Positions 23,952-31,613 of a stretch of 64,000 nt of DNA are shown here, in pieces. Source of the stretch: an uncultured Prevotellaceae bacterium (GTDB taxonomy: Bacteria; Bacteroidota; Bacteroidia; Bacteroidales; Bacteroidaceae). Position 1 is the first letter of the stretch. The number at the start of each line of letters is the position of its first letter. Under the pieces are notes generated by a model. The model did not search any database, had not been told where the DNA came from, and worked only from the letters and a program-made list of their open reading frames with translations. The stretch covers positions 18,919-82,918 of the forward strand of contig CACXJZ010000014.1 of NCBI GenBank assembly GCA_902768105.1. Direction: 5' to 3'. A program made the translations under genes and the position numbers.

Positions 23952-25613
23952 ATGAAAACTGTTGAAAGTTTCAATCTCTATATAGAACGAAGCGTCATCG
24001 ACAACTGGAATCTCGACGCCCTGACTGACTATCAGGGAGCCACTCTGCAATACCATGATGTGGCACGAAAGATTGAGAAGATTCACATTGTTTTCGATAA
24101 CTGCGGTATAAAGAAAGGCGACAAGATTGCCATGTGCGGACGCAACTCTGCCCATTGGGCTGTCAGCTTCCTGGCAACACTAACCTACGGAGCCGTTGCA
24201 GTCCCCATCCTCCACGAGTTCAATGCCGAGCAGATTCACAACATCGTGAACCACTCTGATGCGAAACTCCTCTTCGTAGGCGACGTTGTAGCGACGCAGA
24301 TAACGCCCGAAGAGATGCCCGGCCTTGAGGGTATCGTCTATCTGCCAGACCTCTCGCTGATGCTCTCCCGTTCAGAAACCCTCACATACGCGCGCGAACA
24401 TTTAAATGAATTGTTCTGCACGCGCTATCCGAAGGAGTTCCTCAAGGAGCACGTTAACTGGCACAAGGACAGCCCCGACGAGCTGGCACTCATCAACTAC
24501 ACCAGCGGAACAACAGGATTCTCGAAGGGCGTCATGCTACCCTACCGTGCACTATGGGGCAACCTGGACTTCTGCTTGAACAAGCTGGGCGTACACCTGA
24601 AGAAGAACTGCGACACGCTAAGCATCCTGCCTATGGCCCACATGTACGGAATGGCGATTGAATTCATCTTCCCCTTCTGCTTCGGAAGCCATTTGTTCTT
24701 CCTCAACCGACTGCCCTCACCAGCCATCATTGCGCAGGCCTTTGCCGACATCAAGCCCGCCGTCGTCATTGCCGTTCCCCTCATCATCGAGAAAATCATC
24801 CGCAAACGCGTATTCCCGCAGACACAGAGTAACGTTATCAAGCTGTTACTCCAGATGCCTGTGGTCTCGAAGAAGGTAAAGGCACGCATCTGTAACGAGG
24901 TGTATCAGGCTATGGGCGGCAATGCCTACGAGATTATCGTGGGAGGTGCTGCACTCAACCAGGAGGTAGAGCAATTCCTTTACAACATTCACTTCCCCAT
25001 CACCGTTGGCTACGGTACCACAGAGTGTGCACCGCTCATCACTTTCAGCGACTACAAGGACTTCGTTCCTGGTTCCTGCGGCACTCCCGTTGACCACATG
25101 GAAGTGAAGATTTTGAGCAAAGATCCTGAGAACATTCCTGGAGAGATTATCACCCGCGGCGCTAACGTCATGCTGGGCTACTATAAGAACGAAGAAGCCA
25201 CCCGCGAGGTACTCGAAGAGGATGGCTGGTACCATACGGGCGACTTGGGCACCATGAGTGCTGACGGACACGTCTTCATTCGCGGACGCCTAAAGAACAT
25301 GCTGCTCAGCGCCAACGGTCAGAACGTCTATCCGGAGGAGATTGAGGACAAGCTCAACTCTATGACAATGGTCAGCGAGTGCATCGTCATCCAGAAGGAC
25401 GACAAGTTCATCGGACTCGTCTATCCTGACTACGACGAAGCCAAGAACATGGGTTTCACCACCGAGGATCTGGAGAACATCATGGAACAAAACCTCGTGG
25501 AGCTGAATAGGCAGCTGCCAGCCTACAGCCACCTGTCTGCTATCCGTCTGCATAAGGAGGAGTTTGCCAAGACAGCCAAGAAGAGCATCAAGCGCTACCT
25601 GTATCAAGAATAA
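23952..25613 (+). CDS. AMP-forming acyl-CoA synthetase, copy 1
   Basis: 553 residues, AMP-binding superfamily, long-chain fatty acid CoA ligase type. The P-loop-like motif YTSGTTGFSKGVM lies near 182-194, YGTTECAPLI near 355, and the hinge YHTGDLGTM near 425. The C-terminal catalytic lysine region is AKTAKKSIKRYLY. It adenylates a carboxylate and transfers it to CoA or another thiol; the acyl specificity is unknown. It is soluble, perhaps membrane-associated. The next gene, 20 bases downstream, is a close paralog of identical length, so this is a tandem duplication. Confidence 0.92.
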   Translation: MKTVESFNLYIERSVIDNWNLDALTDYQGATLQYHDVARKIEKIHIVFDNCGIKKGDKIAMCGRNSAHWAVSFLATLTYGAVAVPILHEFNAEQIHNIVNHSDAKLLFVGDVVATQITPEEMPGLEGIVYLPDLSLMLSRSETLTYAREHLNELFCTRYPKEFLKEHVNWHKDSPDELALINYTSGTTGFSKGVMLPYRALWGNLDFCLNKLGVHLKKNCDTLSILPMAHMYGMAIEFIFPFCFGSHLFFLNRLPSPAIIAQAFADIKPAVVIAVPLIIEKIIRKRVFPQTQSNVIKLLLQMPVVSKKVKARICNEVYQAMGGNAYEIIVGGAALNQEVEQFLYNIHFPITVGYGTTECAPLITFSDYKDFVPGSCGTPVDHMEVKILSKDPENIPGEIITRGANVMLGYYKNEEATREVLEEDGWYHTGDLGTMSADGHVFIRGRLKNMLLSANGQNVYPEEIEDKLNSMTMVSECIVIQKDDKFIGLVYPDYDEAKNMGFTTEDLENIMEQNLVELNRQLPAYSHLSAIRLHKEEFAKTAKKSIKRYLYQE

Positions 25614-25633
25614 AACTATAACAAATCAATAAT

Positions 25634-27295
25634 ATGGAACACATACCAAGTTTCAACGCACTCATTCAACAGAGCATCATCGACCATTGGGACGCTGATG
25701 CGCTGACAGACTACAAAGGAGCCACCTTACAGTTCCACGATGTAGCACGCAAGATTGAAAAGCTGCACATTCTGTTTGAGAACAGCGGCGTAGTGAAAGG
25801 CGACAAGATTGCCCTCTGCGGACGCAACTCGTCACAATGGGCTGTGGCATTCCTCGCCACGCTAACCTACGGAGCCATTGCCGTCCCCATCCTCCACGAG
25901 TTCAATGCCGAGCAGATTCACAACATCGTGAACCACTCCGAGTCGAAGCTCCTCTTTGTGGGCGACCATGTGGTGACCGTCATCAATCCTGACGAGATGC
26001 CAGGCTTGGAGGGTATCATCAACAACCCCGACTATTCGCTCTATGTCTCACGCTCAGAGAAGCTTACCTATGCACGTGAGCACCTAAACGAGTTGTACGG
26101 TAAGAAGTTCCCCAAGTATTTCCGCAAGGAGCATGTAAAGTATTACACGGAGCAGTCGCCTGACGAACTGGCACTTATCAACTATACCAGCGGAACAACC
26201 GGATTCTCCAAGGGCGTCATGATTCCCTATCGTGCCCTGTGGTCAAACTATGACTTCGCCGTCACCGTGCTGGGTAAGAAGATCAAAACTGGCGACCGTG
26301 TCATCTCCATTCTCCCTATGGCTCACATGTACGGCATGGCCTTCGAGTTCATCTTCGAGTTCCTTTATGGCTGTCATGTCTATTATCTCAACCGAATCCC
26401 ATCACCGGCTATCATTGCCGAGGCATTTGCCAACATCAAGCCCGTCATCATCATTGCCGTGCCGCTGGTTATTGAGAAGATTATCCGTAAGAAAGTGTTC
26501 CCAAAGATTCAGAACAACCGCATGCGACTGCTCCTGCAGATGCCCGTGGTCAACCTCAAGGTTCACGAGAAGATTTGTGAGCAGGTGGTTAGTGCCTTTG
26601 GCGGACAGTTCTATGAGGTCATCATCGGCGGCGCAGCCTTCAATCAGGAGGTAGAGCAGTTCCTTAAGAAGATAGACTTCCCCTATACCGTGGGCTATGG
26701 CGCTACCGAGTGTGCTCCAATCATCTGTTACAGCGACTGGCATACCTTTGCCCCAGGTTCCTGCGGACGTGCCGTGCGCCACATGGAGGTGCGCATCGAC
26801 TCCCCCAACCCGAAGCTCATCCCCGGTGAGATTCTGGCCCGTGGACTCAACGTCATGCTGGGCTACTACAAGAATGAGGAAATTACCGCGCAGACCATCG
26901 ACAAGGACGGCTGGTACCACACGGGAGACCTTGGTACGATGGACGAGTACGGCAACGTCTTCATCAAGGGTCGTTCCAAGAACATGCTTCTGGGTTCTAA
27001 CGGACAGAACATCTATCCGGAGGAGATTGAAGACAAGGTCAACTCTATGGCCCTCGTGGTCGAGAGCGTTGTTGTGCAGCGTGCTGAAAAGCTTGTTGCC
27101 ATCGTCTATCCCGACTACGACGAGGCTCACAAGATGGGCTTCACCACAGAGGACATCCGCAATGTCATGGAGCAGAACAAACTGCAACTGAATCAGGTTC
27201 TTCCTGCCTACGCCAAGCTCAGCGAGATTGAAATTCGCAAGGAGGAATTTGAGAAGACGCCGAAGAAGAGTATCAAGCGCTACCTTTATAAATAA
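25634..27295 (+). CDS. AMP-forming acyl-CoA synthetase, copy 2
   Basis: 553 residues, paralogous with the preceding gene along its whole length (for example, both contain the SFLATLTYGA/AFLATLTYGA and HEFNAEQIHNIVNHS segments). YTSGTTGFSKGVM, YGATECAPII, YHTGDLGTM and the C-terminal KTPKKSIKRYLYK are intact, so it should be active. Both copies are complete and differ most in the segments around 280-330 and the C-terminal domain, suggesting divergent acyl preference. A terminator lies 35 bases after the stop. Confidence 0.92.
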   Translation: MEHIPSFNALIQQSIIDHWDADALTDYKGATLQFHDVARKIEKLHILFENSGVVKGDKIALCGRNSSQWAVAFLATLTYGAIAVPILHEFNAEQIHNIVNHSESKLLFVGDHVVTVINPDEMPGLEGIINNPDYSLYVSRSEKLTYAREHLNELYGKKFPKYFRKEHVKYYTEQSPDELALINYTSGTTGFSKGVMIPYRALWSNYDFAVTVLGKKIKTGDRVISILPMAHMYGMAFEFIFEFLYGCHVYYLNRIPSPAIIAEAFANIKPVIIIAVPLVIEKIIRKKVFPKIQNNRMRLLLQMPVVNLKVHEKICEQVVSAFGGQFYEVIIGGAAFNQEVEQFLKKIDFPYTVGYGATECAPIICYSDWHTFAPGSCGRAVRHMEVRIDSPNPKLIPGEILARGLNVMLGYYKNEEITAQTIDKDGWYHTGDLGTMDEYGNVFIKGRSKNMLLGSNGQNIYPEEIEDKVNSMALVVESVVVQRAEKLVAIVYPDYDEAHKMGFTTEDIRNVMEQNKLQLNQVLPAYAKLSEIEIRKEEFEKTPKKSIKRYLYK

Positions 27296-27330
27296 GGAGT
27301 CAAAGGAAGACTGAAAAGTTAGAGGAAGTT

Positions 27331-27358
27331 AGAGGAAATCTACTTCCTCTATTTTTTT
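27331..27358 (+). terminator. Terminator of the acyl-CoA synthetase pair
   Basis: AGAGGAA (27331-27337) pairs with TTCCTCT (27344-27350), followed by ATTTTTTT. Confidence 0.85.
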
Positions 27359-27454
27359 CTACGTATTCTTTCTCGTTGAACAGACCTTTTGTCTTGATTT
27401 ATATCAATTAAGTGACAAAAAGTAATCGTTTACGCGAAAAAAGTTGACAAAATG

Positions 27455-27485
27455 TTTGCAGTTTGATGTTTTTGCTATATCTTTG
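27455..27485 (+). promoter_or_regulatory. Promoter of the glutamate dehydrogenase gene
   Basis: TTTG at 27455-27458 and TATCTTTG at 27478-27485, spacer 19. The leader is about 70 bases and A-rich. This consensus promoter is intact although the gene is frameshifted. Confidence 0.85.
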
Positions 27486-27559
27486 CAACCGAAAACGAGA
27501 AAACAACACAAAATTTCAAATATTTATCAATCAATCAACAATTAAAAAGTTAAAAAATT

Positions 27560-28839
27560 ATGAATGCAGCTAAAATCGTTGAAGATCTGAAACAACGTTT
27601 CCCCAACGAGCCGGAGTACATCCAGGCCGTTAGTCAGGTTCTCCCCACCATTGAGGAAGAGTACAACAAGCACCCCGAGTTCGAGAAGGCCAACCTCATC
27701 GAGCGTCTGTGCATCCCCGATCGTGTTTGCGAATTCCGTATCACATGGGTTGACGACAAGGGCAACGTCCAGACAAACATGGGTTACCGTATCCAGCACA
27801 ACAACGCCATTGGTCCGTACAAAGGCGGTCTCCGTTATCACAAGTCTGTGAACCTCGGTATCCTGAAGTTCCTCGCATTTGAGCAGACATTCAAGAACTC
27901 ACTGACCACACTTCCTATGGGTGGTGCAAAGGGTGGTTCCGACTTCTCTCCCCGTGGCAAGAGCGACGCTGAGGTAATGCGTTTCTGCGTGACATCGGCG
28001 TAGGCGGTCGTGAGGTTGGTTACCTCTTCGGTCAGTATAAGAAGCTTACTCACCAGTTCCAGGGCGTGCTCACTGGTAAGGGTATCCCCTTCGGTGGTTC
28101 ACTCATCCGTCCTGAAGCTACTGGTTATGGTTGCGTTTACTTCCTGAACAGCATGCTTCAGACTCGCAACATCGATATCAAGGGCAAGAAGGTGCTCATC
28201 TCTGGTTCTGGTAACGTGGCTCAGTATGCTACTGAGAAGTGCATCCAGCTGGGTGCTATCCCCTTGACGCTCTCTGACTCTGATGGTTACATCTACGATC
28301 CCGATGGAATCACTCAGGAGAAGCTCGAGTACGTTAAGGAGCTGAAGAACGTCGAGCGCGGACGTATCAAGGAGTATGCCGAGGAGTATCCCAACGCTGT
28401 TTATCACGCTGGCGAGCGTCCCTGGCACGAGAAGGCCGACATCGCCCTGCCTTGCGCTACTCAGAACGAGATCAACGGCGAGCAGGCTCAGGCTCTCATC
28501 GACAATGGTATTATCGCAGTAGCTGAGGGTGCTAACATGCCTTCACTGCCCGAGGCCATTAAGATTTTCCAGGATGCCAAGATTCTGTATGCTCCTGGTA
28601 AGGCTTCTAACGCTGGTGGTGTATCAGTTTCTGGTCTTGAGATGTCACAGAACTCTGAGCGTCTCTCTTGGACTTCAGAGGAGGTTGACAACTACCTGAA
28701 GCGCATCATGAACGACATTCACGAGAACTGCGTGAAGTACGGTACACAGGCTGACGGCTACATCAACTACGTGAAGGGTGCCAACGTTGCAGGCTTCATG
28801 AAGGTTGCAAGTGCCATGATGTCACAGGGCATCGTGTAA
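27560..28839 (+). pseudogene. gdhA: Glutamate dehydrogenase gene disrupted by an internal deletion
   Basis: Two frames together encode a hexameric-type glutamate dehydrogenase (glutamate to 2-oxoglutarate). The first (27560-28003) covers the N-terminus through GPYKGGLRYH, FEQTFKNSL, the catalytic-lysine region LPMGGAKGGSDF and SDAEVMRFC. It then shifts frame and stops. The correct frame resumes at 27991 as DIGVGGREVGYLFGQYKK and continues through the Rossmann domain (SGSGNVAQYA) to the stop at 28839. Family alignment from memory suggests about 20 residues between the FC and DIGVGG motifs are missing, equal to 58 bases; restoring them gives the usual 445 residues. No other decay is visible, so the event is recent or an assembly error. 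Confidence 0.85.
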
Positions 28840-28899
28840 GCTCGGCGAAGCCAAGGTTACAAAACGATGGTTACATCGTGTAAGCTCGGCGAAGCCAAG
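28831..28899. repeat. 44-base tandem duplication at the gdhA 3' end
   Basis: The 25 bases starting ATCGTGTAAGCTCGGC at 28831 recur exactly at 28875-28899. The first copy contains the last two codons and stop codon of gdhA. Confidence 0.9.
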
Positions 28900-28905
28900 A
28901 TAAAT

Positions 28906-28944
28906 AAAAAGACCGCTACCCTATTGGATAGCGGCCTTTTTTAT
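28906..28944 (+). terminator. gdhA terminator
   Basis: AAAAAGACCGCTA pairs with TAGCGGCCTTTTTT around a short loop. On the minus strand it also ends the OmpA-like gene. Confidence 0.88.
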
Positions 28945-28962
28945 TTACAAATCCCTTATAAT

Positions 28963-30258
28963 CTATTTTTTTATGAACTCTACGCGGCGGTTCTTGGCAC
29001 GACCTTCGTCAGTAGTGTTGGGAGCAACAGGCTCATGACTACCCTTACCAACGGCACGCAAGTTAAACTCGTCGCAACCCAGCGACACAAGCGCCTTCAC
29101 CACAGCCTCGGCACGCTTCTGGCTAAGCGGATCGTTCACGGCGTCGCTGCCCTGGTTGTCTGTATGTCCCTGCACCTCGAAGCGAACACTCGGGTTCTTC
29201 TTCATGTAGTCGGCAATCTTCTTGATTTCCTCCATCGACTCAGGCAGCAGATCAGCCTTACCTGTCTTGAACAGGATGTTATTCGTCACAAACTTACCCG
29301 TCTCCTGAATAGAACGCTCTACAGCAGACATGTCAGTTTCGGTACGTCCATACAGTTCTACGGCACCCTTGGCTACAACAACGTTCTTCACGTAAGTGGG
29401 ACGGTCGTCCTTACCTCCTGACCATAGCGTGAACCAGCCTGCACCGGCCTTGGCGTTGGGTACGTTGATGACACGCTTGCCATCAACATAGAACTTAATG
29501 GCACGCTTGTTGAACGACAGGGCGAAGTGATGCCAACGGCCATCGTTGATGACACAAACGTCACGGGCTGAGGAATGTCCTTCCCTGTGGGAGTAACCCT
29601 CCTCTGTAGGACGTACATAATCGCAGTCGATGGTCTGCTTGTCGTAGGTCATGCTATAGTGAACTGTGAACAGCTCGTTGTCCTGTCTCTCGTTCTCGTT
29701 CATGATATCCAGCTCAATGCCGGGTGCGCCGTCCTTGGGACGGTCGTCGAAGAGCATATCGTACTCAATGGTGAAGACGTCACCCAGGTAGTTCTTGATA
29801 CCACCCTTGACCAGCGGAGTAATCCAACCGTCGCCATCGATGAGGGCAATACACTTCACGCCATTCACAGTAGCAATCTCAGCGTTACCACGTACCAAGT
29901 CCCACTTTGAGGGGAACTCACCCACCTGTTCGCCTGCCATATCGTCCTGGAACATGATGACAGAACCACGCACAAAGTCACTCTTGACAGCCCCTGTCGT
30001 GTTTGTCACACCTGGATCAGTCGTCGTTGCCGGATCGGCCTCGGGAGCAGGCTCTTCGTCATTACCCGTCACAGCATCAGTAGCAGCGTCAGTCACGCCC
30101 TCTACGGCACCATCGACAGCGTTGTCAACCGTCCGTTCCACCTCACTCTCCACGCGATATTTCACTCGCTGGCCTATACGCTTGAAGATGCCCTGGGCAG
30201 AAATACCCGTAGCCACAAGCACCAGACACACTACAATAATAGAAAATCTTTTTGTCAT
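28963..30258 (-). CDS. OmpA-family protein with LamG-like central domain
   Basis: 431 residues. A signal peptide (to about 22, ISAQG) is followed by a helical, repetitive segment (VESEVERTVDNAVDGAVEG) and an acidic/proline linker. A LamG-like beta domain lies at about 95-300 (WHHFALSFNKRAIKFYVDGKRV). The C-terminal OmpA domain is at 325-431: NILFKTGKADLLPES, FEVQGHTDNQGSDAVNDPLS, then GRAKNRRVEFIKK. The OmpA fold binds peptidoglycan; the middle domain may bind carbohydrate. It has its own promoter (30300-30329), although the upstream genes point the same way. Confidence 0.9.
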   Translation of the reverse strand: MTKRFSIIVVCLVLVATGISAQGIFKRIGQRVKYRVESEVERTVDNAVDGAVEGVTDAATDAVTGNDEEPAPEADPATTTDPGVTNTTGAVKSDFVRGSVIMFQDDMAGEQVGEFPSKWDLVRGNAEIATVNGVKCIALIDGDGWITPLVKGGIKNYLGDVFTIEYDMLFDDRPKDGAPGIELDIMNENERQDNELFTVHYSMTYDKQTIDCDYVRPTEEGYSHREGHSSARDVCVINDGRWHHFALSFNKRAIKFYVDGKRVINVPNAKAGAGWFTLWSGGKDDRPTYVKNVVVAKGAVELYGRTETDMSAVERSIQETGKFVTNNILFKTGKADLLPESMEEIKKIADYMKKNPSVRFEVQGHTDNQGSDAVNDPLSQKRAEAVVKALVSLGCDEFNLRAVGKGSHEPVAPNTTDEGRAKNRRVEFIKK

Positions 30259-30294
30259 AGTTTTCAGGTTTTAGTTTGTACATTAATTAATTAT

Positions 30295-30355
30295 GGCGAC
30301 AAATTTACGAACAAAATTTGAATTACAAAAATAATTGTTCAGAAAATTTGTCGCC
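30295..30355. repeat. 12-base inverted repeat around the OmpA-gene promoter
   Basis: GGCGACAAATTT at 30295-30306 is the exact inverse of AAATTTGTCGCC at 30344-30355, with further GAAC/GTTC pairing just inside. The left arm contains part of the -7 box. Confidence 0.8.
30300..30329 (-). promoter_or_regulatory. Promoter of the OmpA-like gene
   Basis: Minus strand TAAATTTG at 30300-30307 and TTTG at 30326-30329, spacer 18. It lies inside an inverted repeat and may be controlled by a DNA-binding protein or a hairpin. Confidence 0.7.
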
Positions 30356-30374
30356 AACAGCGTTTTTTGTAAGA

Positions 30375-31604
30375 TTATTCTATGCTGACAGTCAGAGGAT
30401 TCCTCAGGCTGTTCTGGAAATCGGCAGCACGCAACAGCCATTCCTGCATGTTACGGCAGTCATACTTCGACCAGGCAGAACCCCAGTAATAGGTGACTCG
30501 CTCGCCAGGCTGCACACCACGACAAACGACCAAGGCGTGGCCGTTGATGCCGTTGGCTGCGCCCTCGTTGGGCACGCGGAGAGTTTCCACTTGACCGTAG
30601 GGGAAGATGACGCCCACGTAGATCTGGAAGTTCTGAGCGGCAGGGTTGTCGGTGGGGTCGGCATAGAGTGCCATATTCTCCTTGAGCCACACAGAGGTGG
30701 TGTCCTCGTTGTGAATGACCACACCAGAAGAGATGTCAACGGGCTTCGTAACTCCCTCATACCAAACGGTCTGACGGTTGAAGTTAGAGCCTTTGTCGAG
30801 CGAGAGCAGCCGATGCTCTGTCACGCGGTCACCGTGGAACTCCTTGGTTTCGTAGGTCAGGCTGACAGTAAAGCGCAGCGGACCATTGTCCAGTATCTCA
30901 TACTGCGTATAGCAATAAGGAAAGACGATTTTTCCATTGTCAAGCAAAGCCGGAGCACCACAGCCGAGCGACGGGCCTACTTTGTAGCAGTCGAGACCGT
31001 AGCCGTGGTCGAAGTGGTAGGTGGTCAGCTCTTCCAGCGAGTCGGCAGCCGCCGTGTTGCCTGCCTCACGTAAGGCGACGATGGCAGCATGATTGCTCAG
31101 CTCCAGCTCGTAGCGCTGTTCCACCACGAGGTCGGGCGTGTTCTTCACCCACACATCGTTGCCAAAGGCACGCTCCTTGTTACGCTGCAGCGCAGGACCA
31201 TATAGACGGTAGGCTCCGCGGTCGTTCTCCCAGGCAATGTCATCGACACGCTCTGGGTACTGACGCCCACAGACAACGGTCTTCATGGGACGTGGTTCAC
31301 CCTTCACGATGGTGAAGCGCGCTTGTCCCTTTGGACGAACGCTGACATCAATGAGCAGCTTGCCGTCGTAGGTGAGCTGATAAGGCACTTCCTGACGCAC
31401 GGCATTGATAACGCGCAGCTTGCATCTGTCGCAGCAGACGCCGAGGCGTTCCTTCACAGTTTTAGCATCCAGCTCAACGAGTTCCTGTCGCTGCATGTCC
31501 GTAGGGTTGCTGACAGTAACGATGACCACATCCTGCTGGGCATGAGCCACTGACGGCAACAGGAAGAGTGCCGTCAGGAGGCTGTTCATGATTTTCTTCT
31601 TCAT
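30375..31604 (-). CDS. Secreted DUF4861 protein
   Basis: 409 residues with a signal peptide (LLTALFLLPSVAHAQ). The body resembles the Bacteroidota DUF4861 family: an N-terminal beta domain opening VVIVTVSNPTDMQRQELVEL, then ENDRGAYRLYGPALQ and FDHGYGLDCYKVGPSLGCGAPALLDNG. A C-terminal half includes YYWGSAWSKYDCRNMQEWL. This layout is shared with the gene at 34755, so the two are paralogs. A periplasmic or surface role in carbohydrate metabolism is often assumed, but no catalytic residues can be named. It lies 9 bases after the DPP-IV gene and is probably cotranscribed with it and the GldB-like gene. Confidence 0.8.
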   Translation of the reverse strand: MKKKIMNSLLTALFLLPSVAHAQQDVVIVTVSNPTDMQRQELVELDAKTVKERLGVCCDRCKLRVINAVRQEVPYQLTYDGKLLIDVSVRPKGQARFTIVKGEPRPMKTVVCGRQYPERVDDIAWENDRGAYRLYGPALQRNKERAFGNDVWVKNTPDLVVEQRYELELSNHAAIVALREAGNTAAADSLEELTTYHFDHGYGLDCYKVGPSLGCGAPALLDNGKIVFPYCYTQYEILDNGPLRFTVSLTYETKEFHGDRVTEHRLLSLDKGSNFNRQTVWYEGVTKPVDISSGVVIHNEDTTSVWLKENMALYADPTDNPAAQNFQIYVGVIFPYGQVETLRVPNEGAANGINGHALVVCRGVQPGERVTYYWGSAWSKYDCRNMQEWLLRAADFQNSLRNPLTVSIE

Positions 31605-31613
31605 TTCGTTTGT

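Noticed and set aside
28066-28839. A separate small dehydrogenase gene
   Set aside because: It is the C-terminal half of the disrupted glutamate dehydrogenase; the homologous reading frame extends upstream to 27991 without a start.
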